From Kribbella sp. VKM Ac-2569 (GTDB lineage Bacteria > Actinomycetota > Actinomycetes > Propionibacteriales > Kribbellaceae): DNA of 64,000 nucleotides. Of this stretch, positions 1-8,726 are shown one piece after another (positions within the stretch are counted from its first letter, which is position 1; each line of letters starts with the position of its first letter). The notes beneath the pieces were generated by a model that ran no database searches, was not told where the DNA came from, and saw nothing but the letters and a program-made list of their open reading frames with translations. The stretch lies in contig NZ_SGXJ01000003.1 in the NCBI RefSeq assembly GCF_004216905.1, positions 496,001-560,000 on the forward strand, written 5' to 3'. Position numbers and translations under genes: made by a program.

Positions 1-519
1 AACGGCGACGAGGCGCTCGCCTACAGACTGGTGGACGCGGCCCACGCCGCCCTGCACGAGCAGCGACTCGCCACGGACGCCGCCAGTGAGGCCCTCGGCG
101 CGCTGGCCGCGGAGTACGTCGACGAGCAGCCGGTCACCGGCCCGTCCCTACTCGTCGGCGAACTCGCCCACCGCCTTGGCATCCGTACGTCGGCCCTCCG
201 CGTCTGGGAGGCCGCCGGCCTGCTCTCGCCGACCCGGGAACCGGGGACGAAGTACCGGCGGTACGGCCCCGAGGAAGTGCGCGACGCGCGGATCATCCAC
301 ATGCTCCGCCAGGGCCGGTACTACTTCGAGCAGATCAAGCCGGTCCTCGACGGTCTGCGCCGTACCGGCAGCACCGACGCGCTGCGCACCGCGATCGCCG
401 AGCGCCGCGCCGCCCACGACCGTCAAACGAAGGCGATGCTGTACGGCGCTGCGCTGCTCCACGAGCTGATCACTGCGGGACAGCAAGACGCGTCGGCACC
501 GACCGCCCTCGCACAGTGA
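1..519 (+). CDS. MerR-type regulator, 5'-truncated
   Basis: The reading frame is open from base 1, so the N-terminal part lies outside the window; only about 172 residues are visible. A MerR-type winged helix follows an alanine-rich helix: LLVGELAHRLGIRTSALRVWEAAGLL, with the KYRRYGPEEVRDARIIHML continuation typical of the family. MerR domains are usually N-terminal. Here one starts about 45 residues into the visible part and is followed by about 70 helical residues, which fits the larger actinobacterial MerR-like proteins carrying a second HTH. The inducer cannot be inferred. Its last 50 bp overlap the 3' end of the convergent cyclase gene. Confidence 0.7.
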   Translation, partial: NGDEALAYRLVDAAHAALHEQRLATDAASEALGALAAEYVDEQPVTGPSLLVGELAHRLGIRTSALRVWEAAGLLSPTREPGTKYRRYGPEEVRDARIIHMLRQGRYYFEQIKPVLDGLRRTGSTDALRTAIAERRAAHDRQTKAMLYGAALLHELITAGQQDASAPTALAQ

Positions 520-2026
520 CCAGGTCGCTCTGCCGCCACTGATCGGACTCTCCCGGCGCCGCCTTCTCAACCGCGGTCATCGACGCGATGAGCCGCCCGG
601 GCGCCGTCTTGGCCAGTTCGCTCAGCCGCGCCGCCTCGTTCACCGGGTCCCCGATCACGGTGTACTCGTGCCGCCGTACGTCGCCCACCGTGCCGGCCAC
701 CACGATCCCCGCGGTGACACCGATCCCCGCGGTTGCCTCCGGCAACTCGTCGGCGAGCCGCCGGGACAGCTCCCGCCCCGCGGTCAGAGCGCTGCCCGCC
801 GGATCCGCCAGCTCGGCCGGCGCCCCGAAGACCGCCAGTACCGCGTCACCGGCGAACTTGTTCACAAACCCGCCCTGCCGGTCCACCTCGGCGACCACGA
901 TCGCGAAGAACCGATTGAGCAACTGCACGACCTGGGCCGGCGGCCGCTGCGCCGCGAGCTCGGTTGATCCGACCAGGTCGACGAACAGCACCGCGGCGTA
1001 CCGTTCCTCGCCACCGAGGCTGTCGCTAGTCAGTGCCTCCTGAACAACGTCAGGCCCGACGTACCTCCCGAACAGATCCCGGATCCGCTCCCGCTCGCGC
1101 AGCCCGTCCGCCATCCGGTTGAACCCAGCCTGCAGCGACCCCAGCTCGGTGCCGTCGAACACCGGGATGCTCACGTCGAGCCGTCCCTCGCCGATCAGGT
1201 TCAACGCGTCCCGCACCGATCGCACCGGCGCGACCACGGACTTCGCCGACAACCAGGTGAGCAGGCAACCGTTGCCGAGCGCCACGATGCCCAGGGCAAG
1301 AATCACGACCGACAGCCGGGTCGAGGTGACGTCACCCTCGATCAGCGCGAGTACGGCGGCCAGCATCAGGCCCGCCACGGGCACGCCGGAGCCGACCGCC
1401 CAGAAGAACACCGTGCGGGCCTTCAACCCGGCCGCGAGCAGCCGCCGCGGTGGTGGCGAGTCGACGAGGGCTCGTGCGGCGATGGGCCTGAGGGCGAACT
1501 CGGTGAGCAGGTACGAGACCGCGGAGGTGACGATCATCCCGTCGACCACGGTGAGCGCGACCCGGAGTGCGTTCTCCGGCTGCAGGATCACCGTCATCAC
1601 CGTGAACAGCACGGCGGCGCCGAACCAGAGCAGCACCTCGATCAGGGTGAGTCGCAGCGGCAGTTGCAGCGTGGCGATCTGCTCCCGCCGGCTGGCCGGC
1701 CGCTCCAGGTCGATCCAGCGGGTGACCCGCTTCGTCAGGCGGCTGCTCCAGACGTAACAGACCCCCATCGCGAGGAGGAAGTACGCCGGGATGGCGATGG
1801 CGTCGATGAGCTGGAGCTGGTCGACCAGCGACGGACCCGGCAGCACGAAGACGGCGAGGACGAAGGTGACGAAGGCACCGATCAGGTTGGTGCCGATCGA
1901 GAACACGGTGAGCAGCAGGTGAAGGCGGATCCGCAGCCGTTTCGTGCTCTGGTCGGCCGGACCGAGCAGCCAGGATCCGAACGGGCGCCGTTTCAGCACC
2001 AGCTCGGGGTTCCGCTGGGACATCAT
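470..2026 (-). CDS. Membrane-anchored class III adenylate cyclase with HAMP domain
   Basis: It probably makes cAMP from ATP at the cytoplasmic membrane. The N-terminal ~300 residues hold about six hydrophobic segments. A HAMP linker follows (SVVAPVRSVRDALNLIGEGRL), then a class III cyclase domain. Metal-binding aspartates are D350 (LFVDLVGS) and D394 (KFAGDAVLAVF); K390 just before the second and the GDPVNEAARL motif (adenine-selecting D, transition-state N and R) favour adenylate over guanylate cyclase. Architecture matches the mycobacterial Rv1318c-type group. The frame stays open upstream to 2140, but homology begins only after the paired ATGs at 2026/2023, so 2026 was chosen. It overlaps the preceding convergent gene by 50 bp. 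Confidence 0.85.
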   Translation of the reverse strand: MMSQRNPELVLKRRPFGSWLLGPADQSTKRLRIRLHLLLTVFSIGTNLIGAFVTFVLAVFVLPGPSLVDQLQLIDAIAIPAYFLLAMGVCYVWSSRLTKRVTRWIDLERPASRREQIATLQLPLRLTLIEVLLWFGAAVLFTVMTVILQPENALRVALTVVDGMIVTSAVSYLLTEFALRPIAARALVDSPPPRRLLAAGLKARTVFFWAVGSGVPVAGLMLAAVLALIEGDVTSTRLSVVILALGIVALGNGCLLTWLSAKSVVAPVRSVRDALNLIGEGRLDVSIPVFDGTELGSLQAGFNRMADGLRERERIRDLFGRYVGPDVVQEALTSDSLGGEERYAAVLFVDLVGSTELAAQRPPAQVVQLLNRFFAIVVAEVDRQGGFVNKFAGDAVLAVFGAPAELADPAGSALTAGRELSRRLADELPEATAGIGVTAGIVVAGTVGDVRRHEYTVIGDPVNEAARLSELAKTAPGRLIASMTAVEKAAPGESDQWRQSDLVTVRGRSVPTRLAVPQ

Positions 2027-2154
2027 GGACCTAGTCTGCCAAGTCAGGACCGAACCAGGGTTTTGGCACGGAGGTGCGGCTGGCCCAGATTGGTCGTCCG
2101 ATCCGCCCGGGACGTGGGTAGTGTTCCTCGGACGCCTCACTCGGGGAGCATCCC

Positions 2155-3921
2155 TTGACGCACGATCGCCACTCCTACGCCGAGCCGAATGTGGTTCGGA
2201 CCACCCACCTCGAACTCGACCTCGCGCTCGACTTCGACGAGAAAGTGCTGGCCGGCAGTGCCACGCACACCCTCGCCTGGACCGGTGCGACCAGCCGGCT
2301 CGTCCTGGACACCCGCGACCTCACGGTGCTGGGTGTCGAGGGACTGACGGCCGACGGCTGGGAGCCGCTGGAGTACAGCCTCGCGGTTCCGGACCCGGAG
2401 CTGGGCTCCGCGCTGACCATCCGGACGGCGGGCCACCCGCGGATCAAGGTGAGTTACCGGACCGCGCCGACCGCGACCGGTCTGCAGTGGCTGGAGCCGG
2501 CGATGACGGCGGGCGGCGTGATGCCGTTCATGTTCAGCCAGTCGCAGGCGATCCACGCGCGCAGCTGGGTCCCGGTGCAGGACACGCCGAGCGTGCGGTT
2601 CAGCTACGCCGCGCACGTGACGGCGCCGCCGGAGCTGATGGTGCTGATGAGCGCCGACAACGGTACGACGTCGCGCCGTACCGGCTCGTACGACGTGGTG
2701 ATGCCGGAGCCGATCCCGTCGTACCTGCTGGCGATCGCCGCGGGTGACCTGGTGTTCGAGCCGCTCGGCGAGCGGTCGGGCGTGTGGGCCGAGCCCGCGA
2801 CCGTGAGGAGGGCGGCGACCGAGTTCTCCGACACCGAGGAGATGATGCGGGTCACCGAGGAGCTCTTCGGCCCGTACCGCTGGGGCCGCTACGACCTCCT
2901 CGTGCTGCCGCCGTCGTTCCCGTACGGCGGCATGGAGAACCCGCGGATGACGTTCGCGACCCCGACCGTGGTGATCGGCGACAAGTCGCTGGTCAGCGTG
3001 ATCGCGCACGAGCTGGCACACAGCTGGTCCGGCAACCTCGTCACGCAGGACAGCTGGGACGACATCTGGCTCAACGAGGGCTTCACGTCGTACGTCGAGA
3101 ACCGCATCGTCGAGGCCGTTTACGGGACCGAGTTCGCGGTGATGGAGACCGCGATCAAGCAGCACGCGACCGTGGTGAAACTGGACCCGCTGACGCCGGC
3201 CGAGCTCGCGGTCGAGCTGCCGGGCCTGCACCACCGGTCCGAGTACCACGGGACGACGTCGACCGGCCCGCTGAAGGGGTCGTGGTTCCTGTCCTGGCTG
3301 GAGGAGCGCTTCACGCGGGAGGTGTTCGATCCGTTCCTGCGTGGGTACTTCGACACGTTCGCGTTCCGCAGCATCAACACCGACAACTTCGTCGAGCACC
3401 TGCGGGAGCACCTGACCGCGCCGCATCCGGACGTGGTGACCGAGGACGAGCTGGCTGCCTGGCTGTACGAGCCGGGGATCCCGGCGTTCGCGCGGCGCGC
3501 GGTGTCGGCGCGGTTCCAGGTCGTGGACGAGGCACGCGGTCTGTGGCTGACGACGGGCGAGCTGCCGCACGGCGCGGAGCGGTGGACGACGCAGGAGTGG
3601 CTGCGGTTCCTCGACGCGGCTCCCGATGTACTGAGCCCGTTGCTCCTGCAGCAGCTCGACCGTGCGTTCGGCCTGACCGGTACGGCGAATGGCGAGATCG
3701 CGCGGCGCTGGTACCAGATCGTTGCCGCGAGCAGCTATGAGGCGGCGTACGCCGAGATGGCCGAGTTCCTCACCAAGGTCGGACGGATGAAGCTCGTCCT
3801 CCCGGTGTACCAGGCGCTGGCCGGCACCGACCGTGCGTTCGCCGCGGAGGTCTTCGCCAAGGCCCGCCCCGGCTACCACCCGATCACGACTGCTGCGGTC
3901 CAGAAGATCCTGGGCCAGTAG
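2155..3921 (+). CDS. M1 family zinc aminopeptidase
   Basis: It hydrolyses N-terminal residues from peptides. The GGMEN substrate-binding motif is at residues 258-262. The zinc site is HELAH at 285-289, with the third ligand E308 in WLNEGF. The 588-residue length and the helical C-terminal region resemble the leukotriene A4 hydrolase/aminopeptidase B branch rather than full-length PepN (about 870 residues). No signal peptide is seen, so it is probably cytoplasmic. Translation most likely starts at TTG 2155, preceded by GGGGAGC; the residues right after it already match the beta-sandwich N-domain. It is transcribed away from the cyclase gene. Confidence 0.9.
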   Translation: MTHDRHSYAEPNVVRTTHLELDLALDFDEKVLAGSATHTLAWTGATSRLVLDTRDLTVLGVEGLTADGWEPLEYSLAVPDPELGSALTIRTAGHPRIKVSYRTAPTATGLQWLEPAMTAGGVMPFMFSQSQAIHARSWVPVQDTPSVRFSYAAHVTAPPELMVLMSADNGTTSRRTGSYDVVMPEPIPSYLLAIAAGDLVFEPLGERSGVWAEPATVRRAATEFSDTEEMMRVTEELFGPYRWGRYDLLVLPPSFPYGGMENPRMTFATPTVVIGDKSLVSVIAHELAHSWSGNLVTQDSWDDIWLNEGFTSYVENRIVEAVYGTEFAVMETAIKQHATVVKLDPLTPAELAVELPGLHHRSEYHGTTSTGPLKGSWFLSWLEERFTREVFDPFLRGYFDTFAFRSINTDNFVEHLREHLTAPHPDVVTEDELAAWLYEPGIPAFARRAVSARFQVVDEARGLWLTTGELPHGAERWTTQEWLRFLDAAPDVLSPLLLQQLDRAFGLTGTANGEIARRWYQIVAASSYEAAYAEMAEFLTKVGRMKLVLPVYQALAGTDRAFAAEVFAKARPGYHPITTAAVQKILGQ

Positions 3922-3931
3922 ACTGGGTGGC

Positions 3932-3979
3932 ATGATGACGCGAATTCCTGACGGGAGGATCGATCCCGCTGCTCGATGA
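3932..3979 (+). CDS. Possible 15-codon leader ORF coupled to the SPOUT gene
   Basis: Paired ATGs at 3932/3935 open a 15-residue frame (MMTRIPDGRIDPAAR). Its TGA at 3977-3979 overlaps the ATG of the following methyltransferase gene as ATGA. The downstream gene has only a badly spaced Shine-Dalgarno sequence (GGGAGG, 17 nt from its ATG), so translational coupling through this mini-ORF is plausible. Coding status is inferred from geometry alone. Confidence 0.35.
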   Translation: MMTRIPDGRIDPAAR

Positions 3980-4353
3980 GCGGGATCCGGGTGCGGAGCC
4001 GCAAGGACCTCAAGCACCAACGCCGCCGCAAGTCCCACTCGTGCTGGGACCATCTGCTGATCGCGCCGCTCTGGCCGATGCACAACGTGAACCTCGGGAC
4101 GCTGCTCCGTACCTGTGACGCGGTCGGCGCGTGTCTCGCCGTACCGAAGCTGCCGTGGGTGCCGGATGCGCTTGCCAAGGGCAACACGCTGCGGACGATC
4201 GCCGTTCTCGGGCACGAACGCACCGGGATCCCGCCCGAGGCGGTCGACCAGCTGGACGTCGTGGTCGAGATCCCGATGATCGGGACCGGCGCCAGCCTCA
4301 ACGTCGCGGTCGCCGGTTCGCTCGTGCTGTATCGGTTGGCTGGCCTGCTATAG
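3976..4353 (+). CDS. Compact SpoU/TrmH-type (SPOUT) RNA 2'-O-methyltransferase
   Basis: The 125-residue protein carries the three SpoU motifs in order: NVNLGTLLRTCDAVG (motif 1, catalytic-type Arg), VLGHERTGIP (motif 2) and IPMIGTGASLNVAVAGSLVLYRL (motif 3, the SAM-binding trefoil knot). It would methylate a ribose in tRNA or rRNA; the target is unknown. It is shorter than usual (TrmL about 155 residues), with a reduced region between motifs 1 and 2 and no extra RNA-binding domain. No in-frame start exists upstream before a stop at 3949-3951, so ATG 3976 is the only start. The 3' end overlaps the convergent GNAT gene by 6 bp. Confidence 0.75.
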   Translation: MSGIRVRSRKDLKHQRRRKSHSCWDHLLIAPLWPMHNVNLGTLLRTCDAVGACLAVPKLPWVPDALAKGNTLRTIAVLGHERTGIPPEAVDQLDVVVEIPMIGTGASLNVAVAGSLVLYRLAGLL

Positions 4354-5208
4354 GTCGAGCGTGCGGCGATGCACCTCGTGCTGCGGGCGGTAGCCAAGCC
4401 GGTCGTTGGTACGCCGCATGGCCAGGTTGGTGTCGACCGTATCGGTGAGCAGGCCGTCGAGATCAGGGAACCGGCGACGGGTCTCGTGGATCTGGGCGGC
4501 CTTCATCCACAGCGCGAGCCCGCGGCCGCGATGCTCGGGGAGGACGGCGGTGCCGTAGTTCTGACCGTCGCCCTTCCCGTCACCCGCGACGACGACCTCG
4601 GTGAAGCCGGCGATGCGGCCCGTGCTGTCGACCGCCGCGACGACCGAGAGACGCTCGCCGCGCTGCTCGATCAGCTGCGCGGCGTACCTCGTCCGCTCGA
4701 CGTCCCACACGTCCACGCCGGCGTCGATCGTGCCCGACGGCGCGTCGTTCATCCCGGCGCGCGCATCGGTGAAGGTCTGCACCAGCTCGTCCGGCGGCAC
4801 ACCTTCCCAGGACACCAGCCGGTAGCCCGGGACTTCCGGTACGTCGGGAGTCCCCGTCGACAGATCGAGCCGCGCGTAGATCAGCGTCAGGCCGATCGTG
4901 AACCCGTGCCGCTGGAGGAAACGGTCGCCGACCGAGTTGACGTCGACGTCCGTGACCAGCGTCCGTACGTCGTGCTCGCGCGCGCCGGTGACGACGGCGC
5001 CGAGCAGCAGGCTGCCGATCCCGCGGCCGCGTTCGGCCGGGTGCACGTTGATCTCCGCGTCGCCCAGGTGCGCATGGGCCTTGCGGCTGTTGAGGCGCAG
5101 GAACGCGGAACCGACCGGCGTACCGTCGGCCTGTGCGGCCAGCCAGGCGATCCGGCGGCTGAACGGCTTGTAGTCGGGATCTGTCAGGGGAATCAGTCGG
5201 ATGCTCAA
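4348..5208 (-). CDS. GNAT-family N-acetyltransferase, two tandem GNAT folds
   Basis: The 286-residue protein has two GNAT units. The N-terminal unit has the acetyl-CoA pyrophosphate loop ERGRGIGSLLLGAVV; the C-terminal unit has EHRGRGLALWMKAAQ followed by the TVDTNLAMRRTNDRLGYRP ending typical of the fold. Such double-GNAT proteins are common in actinomycetes and include aminoglycoside/mycothiol-type acetyltransferases, but no specific substrate can be named. The start at 5208 is the first ATG and matches the beginning of the fold. It lies convergent to the SPOUT gene and divergent from the GntR regulator. Confidence 0.8.
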   Translation of the reverse strand: MSIRLIPLTDPDYKPFSRRIAWLAAQADGTPVGSAFLRLNSRKAHAHLGDAEINVHPAERGRGIGSLLLGAVVTGAREHDVRTLVTDVDVNSVGDRFLQRHGFTIGLTLIYARLDLSTGTPDVPEVPGYRLVSWEGVPPDELVQTFTDARAGMNDAPSGTIDAGVDVWDVERTRYAAQLIEQRGERLSVVAAVDSTGRIAGFTEVVVAGDGKGDGQNYGTAVLPEHRGRGLALWMKAAQIHETRRRFPDLDGLLTDTVDTNLAMRRTNDRLGYRPQHEVHRRTLDL

Positions 5209-5306
5209 GCCGTCAACATAACGCCGTCCCGGATCACGTGCCGCCTGGCCATCGATCCGCTACCGTGGCGCGCAGGCCGAACGGGGAGCGGGGAGAGGAG
5301 CTAGGG

Positions 5307-5993
5307 GTGGCGCAGCCGGACGAGAACGCTCAGCGGGACCGGATGATCCGCACGATCGGTGCCGATCACATCGCGCTCCGCGAGCAGGTCCTCACGGAGC
5401 TGCGCCGGCGGATCGTCGACGGTGAGTACCACGAGGGCGAGCGGCTGACCGAGACGCGACTCGCGGACGACTTCGGGGTGTCACGGAACCCGGTCCGGGA
5501 AGCACTGCGCGTGGTCGAGGCCGAAGGCTTCGTGCAGATCCTTCCGCGACGGGGCGCGGTCGTCGCGACGCTCGACGAGACCGCGGTCCGGGACCTGTTC
5601 GCCGTACGGCAGCAACTCGAGACGCTCGCGGCCGGGCTCGCGGCAGAGCGGGCGACGCCTGCGGGGATCGCGACGCTGCGCGGGCTGGTCGAGGACGCGA
5701 ACGCGGCCGCGAAGGCCGAGGACTTCGACCGGGTCGCCGAGCTGAACAGCGCGTTCCACCGGGCCGTGATCGAGGTCAGCGGGAATCGCTGGCTGCACTC
5801 GATCTCGGCCGCGATGTACCACCACGTGCACTGGGTGTTCCGGGTCGGCGCGGCCCAGCGGGCGCCGCATTCGACGGAGGAGCACATGCGGCTGGTCGAG
5901 GCGATCGAGGCAGGCGACGCGGCGGCCGCGAGTACGGCCGCCCGCCTGCACGTCGAGGCCGCGGCGAAGGCGGCACTCGGACCGAAGGCCTGA
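5307..5993 (+). CDS. GntR-family regulator, FCD (FadR/VanR) subgroup
   Basis: A winged helix (residues about 15-80; GEYHEGERLTETRLADDFGVSRNPVREALRVVEAEG) is followed by an all-helical FCD effector domain with metal-ligand-like residues (RQQLETLAAGLA, NSAFHRAVIEVSGN, H in the last helices). FCD regulators typically sense small carboxylic acids. GTG 5307 was chosen because GGAGAGGAG sits just upstream; the frame extends to 5238 but without family similarity. The stop is 1 bp from the stop of the convergent gamma-glutamyltransferase-like gene, so it is probably the local regulator of that transport operon. Confidence 0.85.
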   Translation: MAQPDENAQRDRMIRTIGADHIALREQVLTELRRRIVDGEYHEGERLTETRLADDFGVSRNPVREALRVVEAEGFVQILPRRGAVVATLDETAVRDLFAVRQQLETLAAGLAAERATPAGIATLRGLVEDANAAAKAEDFDRVAELNSAFHRAVIEVSGNRWLHSISAAMYHHVHWVFRVGAAQRAPHSTEEHMRLVEAIEAGDAAAASTAARLHVEAAAKAALGPKA

Positions 5994-5994
5994 G

Positions 5995-7746
5995 TCAGCG
6001 TCCGACCGCGTACCCCTGCATGCCGCGAGGGTTGGCCGCGGCCGCGAGAACGCCGTCGGCCTCCTTCCGTACGGCGCACAGCCGGCCGAGGCTCCACGGA
6101 TCGGACTCGGTCACGACGTGCCCACGCCGTACGAGTTCGTCGCGGATGTCCTTGCCGACCCGGCTCTCGATCACGAGCCCACCTGGTTCCGTGGTGCGCG
6201 GGTAGAACGACGACGGGAAGCCGGTCGTGTGCCAGGCGGGCGCGTCGATCGCCTCCTGCAGATCCAGGCCCGCGCCGAGGTGCCGGAGCAGGAAGAGCAG
6301 CTGCCACTGGTCCTGCTGGTCGCCGCCAGGCGATCCGCAGGCCATCACCGGTTCGCCGTCGCGGAGCACGAGCGTCGGCGTCAGCGTGGTGCGCGGCCGC
6401 TTTCCAGGCGCGAGTGAGGCCGGGAGTCCTTGCTCGAGCCAGAACATCTGCGCCCGGCTGCCCAGACAGAACCCGAGCTCGGGGATCGTCGGCGACGACT
6501 GCAGCCAGCCGCCGCTGGGCGTCGCCGAGATCATGTTGCCCCAGCGGTCGATCACATCGACATGGCAGGTGTCGCCGCGGGTTTCGCCCACAGGGGACAC
6601 GGTCGGCTCACCCGTGGTTGCGTCGCCCGTCTCGTTGCCGGTAGCAATTGAAGGCAGCCTCGGTGTGCGCCCGTCCGGGGTGCCGGGGCGGAGGTCCAGC
6701 GCGGCGTCCGAGCCGATCAGCTTCGCGCGCTCGGCGGCGTACCCGGGGGAGAGGAGCGTGTCGAGCGGTACGTCGGCGCCGTCGCCGTACCAGGCCTCGC
6801 GGTCGGCGTACGACAGCTTCATGACCTCGACCGTCGTGTGCACGCCCTCGGCGGTATCGAGGTCGACGTCGCCGAGCTCCGCGAGTACGGCGAGCGACTG
6901 CAGCAGGGCGGGGCCCTGACCCCACGGACCGGTCTTGGCGACCGTGTGCCCGTTCCAGTCGTACGTCGCCGCGTCCTCCCAGGTAGCCTGGAAGGCGGCC
7001 AGGTCGTCGCCCGTGATGAGACCGGCGTGGTCCTCGCCGCTGGAGTCGCGATGCGGCAGCCGTGCGAACTTGTCGATCGCCTCCGCGACGAACCCTTCTC
7101 GCCAGGTCTTCCGCGCCTGCTCGATCTGCGCCTGCCGGTCCGCCCCGGTGGCCTCGCGCACCAGCTTCTCGAGCGTCGCGGCGTACGCCTCATTGCTGAA
7201 TCGGCCGGTTACGGGAGCGCCGTCCTTGAGCCAGAGCGCGGCGGACGTCGGCCAGTGCTCCTCGAAGAGCTGCTGCACGGTGCCGATGGTGTCGGCGATC
7301 CGCGGTACGAGCGGGTGCCCGTTGCGGGCGTAATCGATCGCGGGCTCGAGTACGACGCTCAACGGCAGGGTGCCATGGTCGCGCAGCAGGAGCAGCCAGG
7401 CGTCGACCGCGCCGGGCACCGTGGCCGCAAGCGGACCCGAGCCGGGCACCAACGTCAGACCGAGTGACCGGTAGTGCTCGATGGTCGCACCGGCCGGCGC
7501 GACGCCCTGACCAGAAAGCACCCGCGGCGCCGGGTCGTCGGCGGTTGCGATGATCGCGGGCACCTCACCGCCCGGGCCGTTGAGGTGCGGCTCGACCACG
7601 TGCAGCACGAACCCGGCCGCGGCACCCGCGTCGAACGCGTTGCCGCCCAGCTCGAGGATCCGCATGGCCGACTGCGACGCCAGCCAATGCGTGGACGAAA
7701 CCATCCCGAACGTGCCACGGAGAGTAGGCCGGGTGGTGAACGTCAT
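5995..7746 (-). CDS. Gamma-glutamyltransferase-family hydrolase/acyltransferase
   Basis: An N-terminal nucleophile hydrolase-type enzyme of 583 residues, as in gamma-glutamyltranspeptidase. The predicted autoprocessing nucleophile is T393 in GDTCHVDVIDRWGN; the Gly-rich substrate loop is CGSPGGDQQDQWQ. The N-terminal motif is HLNGPGGEVPA rather than the GIGGGGF of classical GGT, and no signal peptide is seen, so it belongs to a GGT-like subgroup that may be cytoplasmic and act on imported gamma-glutamyl compounds or other amides. The ATG overlaps the stop of the upstream ATPase gene (ATGA), making it the last cistron of the transport operon. Confidence 0.85.
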   Translation of the reverse strand: MTFTTRPTLRGTFGMVSSTHWLASQSAMRILELGGNAFDAGAAAGFVLHVVEPHLNGPGGEVPAIIATADDPAPRVLSGQGVAPAGATIEHYRSLGLTLVPGSGPLAATVPGAVDAWLLLLRDHGTLPLSVVLEPAIDYARNGHPLVPRIADTIGTVQQLFEEHWPTSAALWLKDGAPVTGRFSNEAYAATLEKLVREATGADRQAQIEQARKTWREGFVAEAIDKFARLPHRDSSGEDHAGLITGDDLAAFQATWEDAATYDWNGHTVAKTGPWGQGPALLQSLAVLAELGDVDLDTAEGVHTTVEVMKLSYADREAWYGDGADVPLDTLLSPGYAAERAKLIGSDAALDLRPGTPDGRTPRLPSIATGNETGDATTGEPTVSPVGETRGDTCHVDVIDRWGNMISATPSGGWLQSSPTIPELGFCLGSRAQMFWLEQGLPASLAPGKRPRTTLTPTLVLRDGEPVMACGSPGGDQQDQWQLLFLLRHLGAGLDLQEAIDAPAWHTTGFPSSFYPRTTEPGGLVIESRVGKDIRDELVRRGHVVTESDPWSLGRLCAVRKEADGVLAAAANPRGMQGYAVGR

Positions 7747-8726
7747 CGTGCAGCTCCTTCAGTTGGTCGTACGTCGGGGCCGGTGCCGTCGTCCTTGACG
7801 AGGTGACAGGCGACCTGGTGTCCACCTTCGCCGATCGTTCGTGATTCCGGGACGACTGTCCGGCATGTGTCCACCGCGACCGGACACCGGGTGTGGAACC
7901 GGCAACCGGGCGGCGGATCGATCGCTGACGGGAGGTCGTCACCGAGCAGGACGGGCCGGCGGGCACGCTGCTCGGCGGGATCGGGTACGGGCGCCGCGGA
8001 CAGGAGCGCCTGCGTGTACGGGTGCGCCGGCTTCCCGAAGATCCTGGCGCGCGGTCCCTGCTCCACTAGTTGACCGAGATACATCACCGCGACCTCGTCA
8101 GCGAGGTACTCGACGGCGGACAGGTCGTGGGTGATGAACAAGCACGCGAAGCCGAGATCACGCTGGAGGTCGGCGAGCAGATTGAGTACGGCGGCCTGCA
8201 CCGAGACATCCAGCGCACTGGTCGGCTCGTCCGCGACGAGCAGCCGTGGTTCGGAGATCAGCGCACGGGCGATGCTGACTCGTTGACGTTGACCGCCGGA
8301 CAGTTCGTGCGGTGCGCGCTGCGCGACCTCGGGGCGGAGGCCGACCCGGCGCAGTGATTCGGAGACCTTGGTGGAGATGTCCTTGCGGCGCATCAGGCGG
8401 AGTGGTTCGCCGACGATGTCGCCGACGGACAGTCGTGGATCGAGCGAGCCGGCCGGGTCCTGGAACACGATGGACACGTCGCGGCGATGTGGGCGGAGCC
8501 GGCGGCGGTTCAGGTGGGTGATGTCGGCGCCCGCGAGACGGACGGTGCCGCCGGTGGGTTCGAGCAGTCTGACGATGCAGCGGCCGACGGTCGACTTGCC
8601 GGAGCCGCTCTCACCGACCAGTGCGACGACGGTGCCTTGCCGGATCCGCAGCGTCACGCCGTCGACGGCCCGAACCGGGCCGAAGTGCATGACGAGATCC
8701 TCTACTTCCAGAGCGTTGTCGTCCAT
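7743..8726 (-). CDS. Peptide ABC transporter ATP-binding protein (DppF/OppF-like)
   Basis: One of the two ATPases of the importer. Walker A GESGSGKST is at residues 38-46; signature LSGGQRQRVSIARAL and Walker B LLVADEPTSALD follow. The C-terminal oligopeptide/dipeptide extension contains the cysteine pattern GCRFHTRCPVAVDTC that can bind an Fe-S cluster in this subfamily. ATG 8726 shares its first base with the TGA of the upstream ATPase gene (TGATG), so translational coupling is likely. It is the fifth cistron of the operon beginning at 13222. Confidence 0.93.
   Translation of the reverse strand: MDDNALEVEDLVMHFGPVRAVDGVTLRIRQGTVVALVGESGSGKSTVGRCIVRLLEPTGGTVRLAGADITHLNRRRLRPHRRDVSIVFQDPAGSLDPRLSVGDIVGEPLRLMRRKDISTKVSESLRRVGLRPEVAQRAPHELSGGQRQRVSIARALISEPRLLVADEPTSALDVSVQAAVLNLLADLQRDLGFACLFITHDLSAVEYLADEVAVMYLGQLVEQGPRARIFGKPAHPYTQALLSAAPVPDPAEQRARRPVLLGDDLPSAIDPPPGCRFHTRCPVAVDTCRTVVPESRTIGEGGHQVACHLVKDDGTGPDVRPTEGAAR

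Noticed and set aside
2137..4215. Long minus-strand frame opposite the M1 aminopeptidase
   Set aside because: It is Arg/His/Pro-rich without motifs and mirrors the coding frame of the peptidase, whose zinc motifs are intact.
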